Source: Selaginella moellendorffii (Eukaryota; Streptophyta; Lycopodiopsida; Selaginellales; Selaginellaceae). From it: DNA of 64,000 nucleotides. The position numbers were made by a program, and so were the translations under genes. Shown one piece after another: positions 11,196 to 21,779 of this stretch. The notes under the pieces are model-generated. The model ran no database searches, was not told the DNA's origin, and saw nothing but the letters and a program-made list of their open reading frames with translations. The stretch covers positions 1,835,732 to 1,899,731 of the forward strand of contig NW_003314262.1 of the NCBI RefSeq assembly GCF_000143415.4, read 5' to 3'. How positions within the stretch are numbered: the stretch's first letter is position 1; each line of letters begins with the position of its first letter.

Positions 11196-14100
11196 ATGGG
11201 AAAGAGGATGGCTGTGGAGCAGCTCAACAAGGCGCTGTGGTGCGACCGCGAGATCTTCGCCACCGGAGGTGAGATTGACGTAGCAAAGTTTCGGATGCCA
11301 GCATCGCTGCATGTGGAGGGTGCCGAGAGGATCAGTCTTCCACTTTCGCCGCTAGGTCTCGCCAAGATAAAGTCCGTGTCCCAGCAAGCTCCATACGGCC
11401 TTGGGGAGAGAACTCTCGTCGACACGGATGTGAGGCGAGCTTGGCAGATCAATCCCGACAAGGTCTCTTGCCCCGATGTTCCAAACTTCTTCTCGTCGGT
11501 GGCCCGCGACTTGGCCGCTCATGGACTCGCCGCCATGGGGCTGGATTCCACTGCTCTGGAGCTCGACGTCAAGCTCTACAAGCTGCTGCTCTACGAGGCT
11601 GGCGGCCACTTCAAGTTCCACAGGGACACGGAGAAGGAAGATGGCATGTTTGCCACCATGATCTTGCAACTTCCGACGAGCACGGGACACAGCGGCGCGG
11701 CTCTCGCGGTCCGCCAGGGACGGCAGTGCTGCGAGTTTGATTTCTCGGACGGGAGCTCCAGCCACTACTTCTCGACGATCTTCTTTTGCGACTGCGAGCA
11801 CCAGCTCAAGGAGGTGACGAGCGGGTCGAGGTTGTGCCTGGTTTTTAGCCTGGTGAGGAACAACGTGGAGTTTATACCCGCGGAGAACGTCCCGTCGTTC
11901 GTCTCGGCTCTTCCCCGAGTGAGAGCTCTCTTCCAGCAATGGGCTGCTGGCACTGGTGATGATCAAGCAGAAGGTGATGATATAGATGATGATAACCAGG
12001 ACGATGATATGAAAGATGATGATGATGAAGACCATAGCAATGATGATAAAGAAGATGTTCAAGACGTCAGCAAGAGAGACAGGAAGGGTCGTAAGCTACT
12101 GGCGGTTCCTTTGGCTCACAAGTACTCAAAGACGAGCCTGTCTTTCGCGGGGCTCAAGGGTCACGACCGCGTGGTGGCCGCTCTCGTGAGAGCTTGCGAG
12201 TTTCTAGAGCTCCATCTCTGCATGCTCACCAAGCATAAGATTGCGGTGGACGAGCCCGAGGTTGAGTACGTGATTGACAATTGGATCACGGTGGACGACC
12301 AGCCAGCAAAGTTTAAGAAGTGGAACATAGACGTCAAGCAAGAAGTTCTCAGGGCCTCGGCAAAGACAGCAAAGACAGATTACGATTATGACGACGAGGA
12401 CGCTGACGCAATTAGCGAGATTGACTTGTTTGATTTCCTCGAGGACGAGTTCCAAGGAGGGATGCTGGCTGGCAACGAAGGTGGAACTGATCAGTACTTC
12501 TATCACGTAGCAGTGCTCGTGGTTTGGCCCAAGGACAGCTTCATGAGAACGATCTGCTCGTCGTTGGAGGACGTAGCGTGGGTGCTGGACTGGATGAGAG
12601 AAACTTATGGCAGTGACTTTGCAGCTCCTGGATCACCGTCGAGGGGACACTTGCAGGAGATTGTCACGTCTTTGACACACCGGTTTGATTCGCTGGCTTC
12701 ACTTCTCGAAAGGGACTATTACAGCTTTGAGGAGAAACAAGAGCTCTTCCAAGATCCGGCAAAGCTGCTCGAAGTTTGCGTCAAGTCTGGGCTTAGCGAC
12801 GAGGTGCTGTCGATCATGAGGAGCTGGGGTGTGGAGCTGATAGACACCAAGGAATTCGCCATTGCCGTGCAAGCTTACGGCTGGGAGGCTTGCAAGGAGA
12901 TCATTGCTGGAGTCATCGAGCGCGTGGAGAAGACTCCACCTAGGAAACAAGTATCCTTTCTAAGGCAAGACAAAGGTGGTGAAGCTCCTGCGTGGCATGC
13001 CGCTGTGATGAAGCTGGGAGGCTTTCCTTCGCGGCTGCGGGACCAGGTCGGGTATCAGGACGGGGCCATTGGAGCTGCAAAGCTGTTGTGTGCCAAGCTC
13101 ATCGCGATCTCCACCGAGCTCCCGGCCGAGTTCCAGGACAGTTACAAACGGAAAAGAGAAGATGATGGGATCATGCTCTTGGTTGATTTTTGCCTCGAAT
13201 CTGGGCTCCAGGAGGAGGCCTCGCAGATCCTCGCCAAGCTAACTCTCCCGAGGCTGCGCGGCGGAACGCTGGCCAAAGTGATGCATTATTTCCCGAGCCG
13301 CACCAGTGAAGTGGAGGGAGCCTGGGACGAAAGGAAGAAGATGGCGGAAGCGAAAGCGAAAGCGGAGAAGGAAAACCGTTCCTCTTACTATGATTATGTC
13401 TATTCCGGATCGAAAGGGCTATGTGAGGCGTACGTGGGCGACATGGTGGAGTTTATGCTGGAGCTAGAATCGCTGGGACACCACGATGAAGCGCTGCGTT
13501 TTGCTGCCAGGCCTTTTCCTTGCGACTGTGCTACACAGAAGTTAACGGATCCGGGAAGGACCAGTCTACAAGAGCACTGGATTGTGGTTGCACTGCTGCT
13601 AAAGCCCGAGGTCATTCTGGGCGACTACATTCTGGGCGAGTACCATCGTTGTGCTGCGATCAACATGATTCAAAAGGCTGCGGGCTTGGTTGGCTTGAAG
13701 AACAACGAGGCGGCCAAGAAGGTGTTGGTCAAGCTTTGCAAGGATGAGGTGGTGGCCACGGCTGATATAGCGGAGATGAGTTCCTGGATTGAATACCACG
13801 GTGCCACCTCCAGCAGCAGACAGAAGGATCGATTTTATGACGACGTTGACAGTGAGGAGAAGGTGTACAAGACTTGGAAGAAGCAGAAGAAGTTTTTCGA
13901 GCTCTTGCTATGGCTGGAGGACGAGGAGTTGCTGGGAGCGATGGTGGAGTGCGTGAGCAAGAGGGCGAATCTGTTGAGGAGGATGCTGGAGAGGGAGGAG
14001 GAGCTCGTGAAAGAGGCCGTGAACCTTGGGGATGGCGTGAAGAGGGCGATGAAGAAGCTTGTGGAGGTGAGGATGGAGTATGTGTCGAGGGAGCCGAGCT

Positions 14101-14297
14101 TGGGCGACGTGGTGGAGAGCTTGACGCCGGCGTCCAAGAGGCTCAAGCTCTGCGGCGAAGTCGATGTTCGCCAGGCGATTGACAATCCTCGGCAGCAGCG
14201 GCGAGTTTACGAGATGGTGGTGGAGAATTGGAAAGGCGATAGTGCCGCGAGATTGATCGAGATAGAGAAGCTTCAAGCGCTCTACCAAATGCTTTGA
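11196..14297 (+). CDS. 2OG-Fe(II) oxygenase (prolyl-4-hydroxylase-like) with long C-terminal region, copy A
   Basis: An intronless ORF of 1033 residues. Residues about 90-225 form a prolyl-4-hydroxylase-type Fe(II)/2-oxoglutarate oxygenase domain: the iron ligands H142-x-D144 (in FKFHRDTEKEDGMFA) and H202 (in CDCEH), and a basic 2OG-binding residue R212 in TSGSRLCLVFSL. About 40 acidic residues follow (roughly 245-290, Asp/Glu-rich), then some 740 residues I cannot assign, largely helical. This fits hydroxylation of a protein substrate, but the substrate is unknown. I chose 11196 because copy B (38696) aligns from this point. An in-frame ATG at 11142 would add 18 residues absent from copy B. 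CTAGGGTTTT just upstream resembles plant leader motifs. It is a close paralogue of 38696-41776 with indels in the acidic linker and around residues 590-620. Confidence 0.85.
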   Translation: MGKRMAVEQLNKALWCDREIFATGGEIDVAKFRMPASLHVEGAERISLPLSPLGLAKIKSVSQQAPYGLGERTLVDTDVRRAWQINPDKVSCPDVPNFFSSVARDLAAHGLAAMGLDSTALELDVKLYKLLLYEAGGHFKFHRDTEKEDGMFATMILQLPTSTGHSGAALAVRQGRQCCEFDFSDGSSSHYFSTIFFCDCEHQLKEVTSGSRLCLVFSLVRNNVEFIPAENVPSFVSALPRVRALFQQWAAGTGDDQAEGDDIDDDNQDDDMKDDDDEDHSNDDKEDVQDVSKRDRKGRKLLAVPLAHKYSKTSLSFAGLKGHDRVVAALVRACEFLELHLCMLTKHKIAVDEPEVEYVIDNWITVDDQPAKFKKWNIDVKQEVLRASAKTAKTDYDYDDEDADAISEIDLFDFLEDEFQGGMLAGNEGGTDQYFYHVAVLVVWPKDSFMRTICSSLEDVAWVLDWMRETYGSDFAAPGSPSRGHLQEIVTSLTHRFDSLASLLERDYYSFEEKQELFQDPAKLLEVCVKSGLSDEVLSIMRSWGVELIDTKEFAIAVQAYGWEACKEIIAGVIERVEKTPPRKQVSFLRQDKGGEAPAWHAAVMKLGGFPSRLRDQVGYQDGAIGAAKLLCAKLIAISTELPAEFQDSYKRKREDDGIMLLVDFCLESGLQEEASQILAKLTLPRLRGGTLAKVMHYFPSRTSEVEGAWDERKKMAEAKAKAEKENRSSYYDYVYSGSKGLCEAYVGDMVEFMLELESLGHHDEALRFAARPFPCDCATQKLTDPGRTSLQEHWIVVALLLKPEVILGDYILGEYHRCAAINMIQKAAGLVGLKNNEAAKKVLVKLCKDEVVATADIAEMSSWIEYHGATSSSRQKDRFYDDVDSEEKVYKTWKKQKKFFELLLWLEDEELLGAMVECVSKRANLLRRMLEREEELVKEAVNLGDGVKRAMKKLVEVRMEYVSREPSLGDVVESLTPASKRLKLCGEVDVRQAIDNPRQQRRVYEMVVENWKGDSAARLIEIEKLQALYQML

Positions 14298-14374
14298 CGA
14301 TTTGGTTCTTCCTTTTGCTCTAATTAAATTTTCATAGAATATACTATCATTTCAAAACCCGTTGAACCAGCAGT

Positions 14375-14590
14375 AACCAGCAGTACATTTATAGTCCACT
14401 GTCTTGCTCTTCTGCCGGCTCAAGAGCATAATTCACGATTCATTTCAAAAGAAGCTGTCCTAGAGCTTTAACCATTGACAGAACAAATTTGGCGATTGAT
14501 AATTATCATGACATCTTTGCACATGCTTAAATGGTGGTGCTTTTGCCAGCATTAGCGTTTCTACTAATGTTAGAGGTATGCTATTAGAAA
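14375..14590 (-). pseudogene. Broken fragment of the RING-protein gene
   Basis: The sequence matches 43355-43590, part of the RING gene near its C-terminal exons (shared words such as CAGCAGTACATTT, TTCTGCCGGCTCAAGAG and GCCAGCATTAG). Deletions and substitutions leave no usable frame. It starts about 80 bases beyond the stop of oxygenase copy A and ends where decayed retrotransposon sequence begins. Confidence 0.75.
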
Positions 14591-15474
14591 AAGAAATAAT
14601 CAAATTGTGTGATGTATGACTACAATGTCATATATTAATATTAACATAATGGGATTTTGGTAGCTATCAGATTAAATCATTCGCTACTATGTATAAATTA
14701 GTGGTGAAGATGAAGGGCACTATTGATTGTCTCTGAAGAGTTATTGAATTTAGGATTTTTGTTTAAATCTAGCTTTTGTATAGTTTAGATCTAATTTTTT
14801 CCATTTCCTTTATTTTATTCTTGAAAATTTTGATTTGAATTTAGCTTTTAAATTTCCCTTTCTTTCTAGCTTTTTTTATTTCTTTTCTTTTGCTCCTTCT
14901 TTTTCATTTATCTTCATGGTAGAGCAATAGTCTCCTCCCCCTTTGACTCTAGAGTAGTAGCTGGTGCAATTGCTTGATGCTATCTGATTGTAATTGAACA
15001 ACCAAACTTAGTTGATAGTGGCATTCACAACACATGGTATAGTTCCTTCTACTTTTTGTGTTAATCCTCGTATTTGGCTGGAGTTCTTTTGTGGGAATTT
15101 TAGGGATGATGTGTATCATTGGTTTGATCACTTTACAGTGATTGCTATATATCATTATTAGGATGATGTTCAACATTTGCATGAGTTTCTTACATGTTTC
15201 CAAGGGACGGCATTGTAGTGGTACAATAGTTTGAGTGCAGTGTGAGACACAAATCCCTAATCCCCAAAAGGGAGCTGAAGGGGTGCCACGTGGTAGTGGC
15301 CGAAGCAAAAACCAAACGAGCGTAACATGTTTGGACTAAAAGTTTCGACTTGAAAGGTCGAGAGCAAGAGTGGAACTCCTAACGAAGTGCTCAAGGAATA
15401 AGCATGAAGAGAACAATAAATGAATCTTTAGAAAAGGGACACAAGAGGACAACACATGACATGTGGAAGTGTCT

Positions 15475-15835
15475 GAGATGGAGTCTAAGATGGATCTGAG
15501 ATGGAGTTCAAGATGGATTTGAGATGGAGTCCGAGATGGACCTGAGATGGAGTCCGAGATGGAGTCCAAGATGGAGTTCGAGATGGAACCGAGATGGAGT
15601 TTGAGATGGAATCGAGATGGAGTCCGGGATGGACCCGAGATGGAGTCCAGGATGGACCAAGATGGAGTCCGAGATGGAGTCCAAGATGGACCCAAGATGG
15701 AATCCAAGATGGAGTCCGAGAAGGACCTGAGATGGAGTCCAAGACCGAAACCGAGACCGAGACTAGGACCGCGACTGAGGTCGAGTCCAAGTTTGAGTCC
15801 GAGTCTGAGTTCGAGTCCGAATTCGAGTTCGAGGG
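15475..15835 (+). repeat. Minisatellite (12-base GAGATGGA-type unit) inside the LTR
   Basis: Tandem units such as GAGATGGAGTCC, GAGATGGACCTG and AAGATGGACCCA run for about 250 bases, then change to shorter GAGACCGA and GAGTCCGA units. It makes long low-complexity open frames on both strands that should not be read as genes. Confidence 0.9.
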
Positions 15836-16323
15836 TGAAAGCCCAAAGCATTCGTCTCCTAGACCCTAGGGGTTTTGGTGAGCTCCAAAAGTATAGTAGC
15901 GGGGAGGACTCTAGTGGAGCTAATTTGGCCAAGAAAGGCCAGTTTGGCCCAAGAAGGCCATACCCAAGTGTTGAGTGATGGGATAACCACTGGCAAGTCC
16001 AAGGTTAGAGTGAATATGGACCGAAAAGTGGGGTAGCTTGGTGAAGTGTTCAAGAGTTGGCTCTAGTTCCCCTGGGAGGTTGAATGGCCAATGCTCCCAG
16101 TCCAAGTGTGGGTGGCACTACCTACTTGGATACCTGACGTGGCTCAATGGAACCTTGCTCTAAGCCCATAACTAGAGCACCCAAAGGCGGAAGGTGGGGA
16201 GAGTATTTATAAGGCTCGCGTAGGGCCATGGTGTTTCGAAATGTTGTCCCAAAGTTCTAGACTATGGAAAGGAAGAGGAGTGATTCTTTAATGTAGTGAC
16301 CAATGATATGGTCACGTGGTGAG

Positions 16324-17823
16324 TGTAGTGCACCTAAATTTTGGAGCCAAACTCTAAGCCCATTGCACTACGAAACGAGGGTCTGGTACAATCTCACTGT
16401 AAGGAGGTCCTGAGTTTGGACTTCCCGGGAGGTCACCCAACCCAGTACTATTCAAACCCAAGGACACTTAACCCCAAATATCCCAAGACCCTTAACCGAT
16501 TAGAAAAGAGGGTGCACTCTTGTTCATGGGCCCTTTCCCTCTATATTTGAACCCCATGGATCGTCTCTCAAGTCGTTCCCTTTGGTTGCTTACAATCTAC
16601 CACGCTTCCCTGCAAGTTCACGCCCTCGTGAACGGAAGCTGAGAGCTGCAGCTCTCCCGAGAGCCCCGCTCTCTTGACACCCTACCCCTCGGGTAGAGCC
16701 CAGTGGGAACAAACTGGACCAGCTAGATGTCAATCAACATGTGGTGTGATTCCCTTAGCCAACCAACAGAGTTGGACCCGAGACCTCTCTGATACCAAAT
16801 GTAAGGTCCTGAGTCCAACCCAGTACTATTCAAACCCAAGGACGCTTAACCCCAAATATCCCAAGACCCTTAACCGATTGGAAAAGGGGGTGCACTCTTG
16901 TTCATGGGCCCTTTCCCTTTATATTTGAACCCCATGGATCGTCTCTCAAGTGGTTCCCTTTGGTTGCTTACACCCACGAGCACCAGCTCCCCGTATCCAG
17001 CACCTGCACGCAAAATGGTGTCAGACGGAGTCTGGCACAATTTTGGCATACCGGTGGCCTAACACGAGGAGGAGGGTACCCCACCGACTAGAGCAGTGTG
17101 GAGCTTGGGCTTAGACCCAAGCCGAACACAGAACAAAGAGCAACACAGCCCAGCGGAAGCCAAACTAATGTCTCAAGTGGTCAAACATGCATTCCAACCA
17201 CTATCTTTACTATACATTTGGAACCTCCCATAGCCCCCCCCCCCCTTTGAAGGACACACATTTTGGGCTTTCACCCCAAGCCTCCCTTAGTACCACGAGT
17301 TAGTCTCTAGGACAAGTTCAAAACTTACTAAATATGGAATGGCTTTAGATTGCGAATTTGGACACCGAACGAACACCATTGTGTTCATGCCGATCTCTAC
17401 ATTCCGTAGATATGCCAAATGAGCAAATCTAGACACTTTCCATAAATAGTATATGGGACCGAAATGAGACCAACACTAAAGGCATGATAGCAAGGGTGTT
17501 TGGCAGACACAGTAAGCTATCATCCAGTGATATTGAGGGACTAGTCTCAATACGCGAGGGTTCTTGCCAAGCCAGTGCAAGAAAGAGCAAAAGAGAACTA
17601 AGAGCCAGGCTGAGAATGCTCAGCTAGAAACACATAGGAGTTCCTACCTTATGTTCATCTGGCTAAGTACAGATGCTAAGCCCAGTAAACTAACACTTGG
17701 ACAAGAGGGGCTATTGAAGGGAACCAATAGTACCGACCTCCTGCCGTCATGGCAGTAAGGAAAGAGTGCCCGTAAGGACTAGTTGACAAGTATCTTTCGA
17801 TACCCGAAGTCATATTCGCGACA
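16324..17823 (-). mobile_element. Solo LTR of the chromovirus family, carrying a nested TRIM
   Basis: It starts TGTAGTGCAC, ends TTCGCGACA, and has GTGAG / ATGAG on either side as a 5-base target duplication. Subtracting the TRIM and its target repeat leaves about 920 bases, the length of the chromovirus LTR at 25503-26422, to which it matches along its length. Confidence 0.85.
16398..16972 (-). mobile_element. TRIM (terminal-repeat retrotransposon in miniature), 575 bp
   Basis: Two direct repeats, 16398-16594 and 16800-16972, start TGTAAGG and end GCTTACA. They enclose about 205 bases without coding capacity. CTCAC / CCCAC flank it as the 5-base target duplication. CTCTGATACCAAA just before the right repeat is, on the minus strand, the TTTGGTATCAGAG primer site for initiator tRNA-Met, which sets the orientation. 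The right repeat lacks about 24 bases present in the left. Mobility would require proteins from another element. Confidence 0.85.
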
Positions 17824-18344
17824 ATGAGGAAGTCCTAGAGAACAGTAGGATTTAGTGGTCGGGCCTATGGGCTTTGTCCCAGTGGCAGTGTTGGCAAACA
17901 TGGTCATGGACAGAAAAGGGATTTGGTGGGGACTGTAAAAGGGATATTGGGGAAAGCTATTCCCTATATCTACAAGCATCTTAAGGATGCTAAAGAGTGG
18001 ATCTAGGATGGTCACTCTTGGATGGATGGCCTAATTTTTGAGAGATGGGACTGTGATGCAAGTGGTGTTGGACCACCGATGTGACCAAGGTGAATGGGCA
18101 TGGCCTTAGTGTAACAGGCTAGTATGTTGGTGGTATCTTGGGGTGTCAATCATGGGATTGGACACGTGGAGCACTTGGACCAAATGTAATGGTTGAGTGG
18201 CATGGATGCCATTCTTGGGGTTAACAAGTCCCTAAATCCAGAATAAGACTCACTCACGGAGGTTGTGAGTGAGACTCTTCCAAGTGGTCAAAGGTGTGGT
18301 TAAGTGACTAAAGTAAAATGGAAAATTTAATTGCTTACACGCAG

Positions 18345-21300
18345 CCACTCATAAGGATTAGAGTATTCTCCCGGACATGTTCAAACATGCCTTCAAATAT
18401 GCCAATGATTATGATGATGCTTTACAACAATTATATCATCTTTATCAAAAGCCATTTGAGTTGGTGATGCAATTTAGTGTTCATTTTTGAAGCTTCTTGC
18501 TTCATGCAGAGCTAAATATGTTGAAGCGGATCAAGCTGGGAATGTTGTGGCTAACACTTCATCAAGATTTTGTAGGACTTGTGTATACATTGCTCCAGCC
18601 ACCCTTTGACGATACCTTTCGCTTGGCACAACGTTATAAAACATTGCATCTTCCACTTCTTGTTGCACATCCTTCAACTTCACTTCTTGTGGAAGATGGT
18701 TTTGTTCCAATAGAGGTTGATGCTACTACTACTTGAGTTTAGGATACATTTGTGGATATGAATCTCTATTACAATGGTTGTATATTTGCCACAAGTGCAT
18801 TTGTTGATTAGGGCGAGGACATGGTTATGGCCGTGATATTCGCTGTTGGGTGTGTGATGAAGTTGGTCACACTTATCAGTGTTGTCGGCATTTTTTGGAT
18901 TGGCAGCTTCCATTTCTTGGGTGGAGACCTTGGTGTCAACAACATCTTGTTAGTGCTACTATTGTGGAAGGTCTAGATATTGAGATGCATCCAAGAAATA
19001 ATGAGTTGCATGAGTAATGGAAGGATTTTGTGCAAATAAGTCAGTGACCCCTCCATTTTTTTTTCGAGAGTATCATCAAAGGGTTCATTCGGCACATGTT
19101 CATCCAGTGTTTACTTTCCAAGATCATTTTTATAACAAGAGATCTCTTATTATTCTCTTCATGTTGGTTGATACGGGTTCAAATTTATCTTTTATTGCTC
19201 AATTTATTGCCATATGTTGCAAACAATGGTTTGAGTGCAATCACTCATGTGGATTGGAGCATTCTCCTGAATGTCTTCAAATGCACTTTTGGATATGCCA
19301 ATGATTGTGATGATGCCTTCTAACAATTGCATTATTTTTGCTAAAGGCCATTTAAGTTAGTGATACAATTTGGTGTTTGTTTTTGAAGCCTTTTACTTCG
19401 TGCGGAGTTAAATATGTTAAAGTGGATCAAGTTAGAAACATTGTGGCTAATACTTCATCATGATTTTGTAAGACTTATACATGCATTTACTCCAACCACT
19501 ATTAACAATGTTTTTTGTTTGGCATAACATTATGAGATGTCACTTTTTTCACTTCTCATTACACATCCTTTAACTTCACTTTCTATGGGAGATGGCTTTA
19601 TTTCAATAGAGGTTGATACTATTGTTGCCTAAGTTCAAGGACAAGGGTAAAGATGTGGTCATAATCATGATGTTTTCTATTGGGGGTAAATTAATCACAC
19701 TTATTGGTGTTATTTGCATTTTTTGGCTATTTCCTAGGTGGAAAACTTGGAAAGCAAGTTCATTTCTTATCCTAGGTTTGTTCTTACCATCTTTTCTTGA
19801 AGAATGGATTTAAATCCAGAGCAACACTCATGGCAGGGGATCATCACCTCGATCGAGGTCCAAGAACTTCAAGGACTTTTTCACACCCGCGACAATGTTT
19901 TATTAGTGTTGCTACAGTGAAAAATCATAACACTAAGATTCTTTTGGGAAATGAAGAATTGCACGAGTAGTGGAGGGTCTTTATGCAAATAAGTCAATGA
20001 CCCCTCTATGAGTATCATCAAGGGGTTCACTTTACACTAATTCATCTAGTTCATTCTAACTAGGGATGTTTATCCAATCAAGATTTTTATTCATCATCAA
20101 TTACTAAAAGAGATCAAGATTTTATATGTAAAACGTAAAAAAGATGTTGGAAAAAAGTGTTATTTAAAAGTCAAGAAGTCTTTAGCCATGTGAACTTCAT
20201 TTTGTGACAAAGCCTAATAGGAGTATTCATTTTTGTATTGACTATCATCCATTAAACAAAGTGATGATCCCAGATGTGTCCATCTTCCTCACAATGCTAA
20301 TTACCTAGATCATCTAGGGAGAAGTCGTTAGTTCACCAAGTTAGATCTTGTTTCTAGGTACTAGCAAGTGCCAATGACCAAAGAAAATATTTTTAAAACT
20401 ATTTTTCATACACCATTTAGTTTGTACAAGTTCTTGGTGATGCTGTTTAATCTAAATAATGCTTCAGCAACTTTTTAGCTGATGATGGATGAAGTTCTTT
20501 GCGATATACTAAAGGTGACTGTTGACTTCATCAATGATATCTTTATCCATTCAAAAGGGACGTGGGAAGAACACATTTAATATTCATAAGTGTTGGATCG
20601 GTTATGGGAAGATTGTTTAAAGTTGAAATGATCAAAGTGCATGTTTGAGTTTTAAAACACCACTTATCTTGAATACTATATTTCTCGTAAATGTTTGCAA
20701 GTTAATCATAACAAACTTATGGCTGTTCTTAAGTTCCTTATTCCAAAGTGTGTGAATGATGTGTAGTGCTTCTTAGGCAATGTGCAATATCTTAGTTTTT
20801 TTGTTGATCATTTTTTTGTTGCGAGCATCGTTGAAGTTATTAACATCATCTTTCATTTGATCTATGAATTGTGAATAGGCATTTATTGTTTTCAAAAAAT
20901 TATTAGCAACTCCAATTTTGGTGTATTTTACTACACTCAACCTTCCATTTTGTACATGGATGCTTTTGATATCAATTTTGGAGGTGTGTTATGCAAAAGA
21001 GCCCAAATATGCTTAGTTAATGCTATCCCATTAGATACATTAGCCATACATTATAACTAACAGAGGTGAACTGCTCCATAACAAAAAAGGAGTGTTTAGT
21101 AGCAATTTTTAGTTTTGAGAAACTTCATGCATATTTACATAGTTTTTCTTGAGTATTATAAAAGGTGATCATGCTACAGTTACTTCGCTATTAACATAGA
21201 AAAACTTAGTTAGTTATATTGCTTGGTGGGCTTTGAATCTTCAGATATATAATTTCGATGTTGTTTATCACCTAGGAAATTCTATGGTTAATGTTGATGC

Positions 21301-21779
21301 CCTTTCTTGAGCTCTTTTTCCTTCTTCGCTTTTTTCTCATATTTCTGATAAGTCTATTGTTCCAGAATCTGTGAATTTTCTAGATGAGAATTCTATGCTA
21401 TCAGTGGTTACTATACTTGATATTCAATGTCCATAAGGTGCAGAGCAAAATTTACCTTCTCTTGATGAAGTTTGTGAGGCTCAAAAGATTAAGCCATGAT
21501 TTGAAGGTTTCAAGATGGGTTTGAGAATATTATATCACTTGCTAATAACTTACCATTTTGGCATTTATATTTTACTATATTCTGATGAACTTATTATTTC
21601 AACATCTGTGGATTTTTTGGACAAGAATTCTGTGCCATCAATGCTTACTGTACTTAATGTGTAGTATCCACAAAGTGTAAAGCAAACTTTACTTTCTCTT
21701 GACAAGGTTTGTGAGGCTAAAAACATTAAGCTATGAATTTGAAGGTTTTGCGATAGGTTTGAGAATTTTGCATTATTGT
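18345..21779 (+). pseudogene. Decayed gag-pol of gypsy copy 1
   Basis: Recognisable by alignment to 24200-25450 and 32860-34380: gag, protease, RT (20080-20760), RNase H (20840-21200) and the following linker. A second partial gag copy starts at about 19222 directly after protease sequence. Stops and small indels occur throughout. Some stops sit at the same codons as in the better copy: TAA at about 20165, TAG at 20764 and TAG at 21197. Confidence 0.75.
19758..19900. other. Foreign filler of about 140 bp in decayed gag
   Basis: The gag alignment to 24730-24760 is interrupted here. The inserted stretch keeps CG-rich words (CACCTCGATCGAGG, CACCCGCGAC), unlike the strongly C-depleted sequence around it. 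No terminal repeats are visible, so it may be a repair patch. Its source is unknown. Confidence 0.45.

Larger units (their letters stand above)
15241..18339 (+). mobile_element. Solo LTR of a minisatellite-bearing family, carrying a nested insertion
   Basis: It begins TGTGAGACAC, ends GCTTACA, and is flanked by TGCAG / CGCAG, a 5-base target duplication with one change. Without the nested insertion at 16324-17823 and its duplicated target it is about 1.6 kb and matches 58911-60530 throughout. No internal domain or second LTR is seen, so it is a solo LTR or an LTR-only element. The family's coding partner is not in the window. Confidence 0.8.

Noticed and set aside
11352-12062. Minus-strand ORF with an Ile/Val-rich hydrophobic end (also 38840-39586)
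   Set aside because: The apparent membrane segment is the complement of the GAT/GAC repeats encoding the acidic linker of the oxygenase genes.
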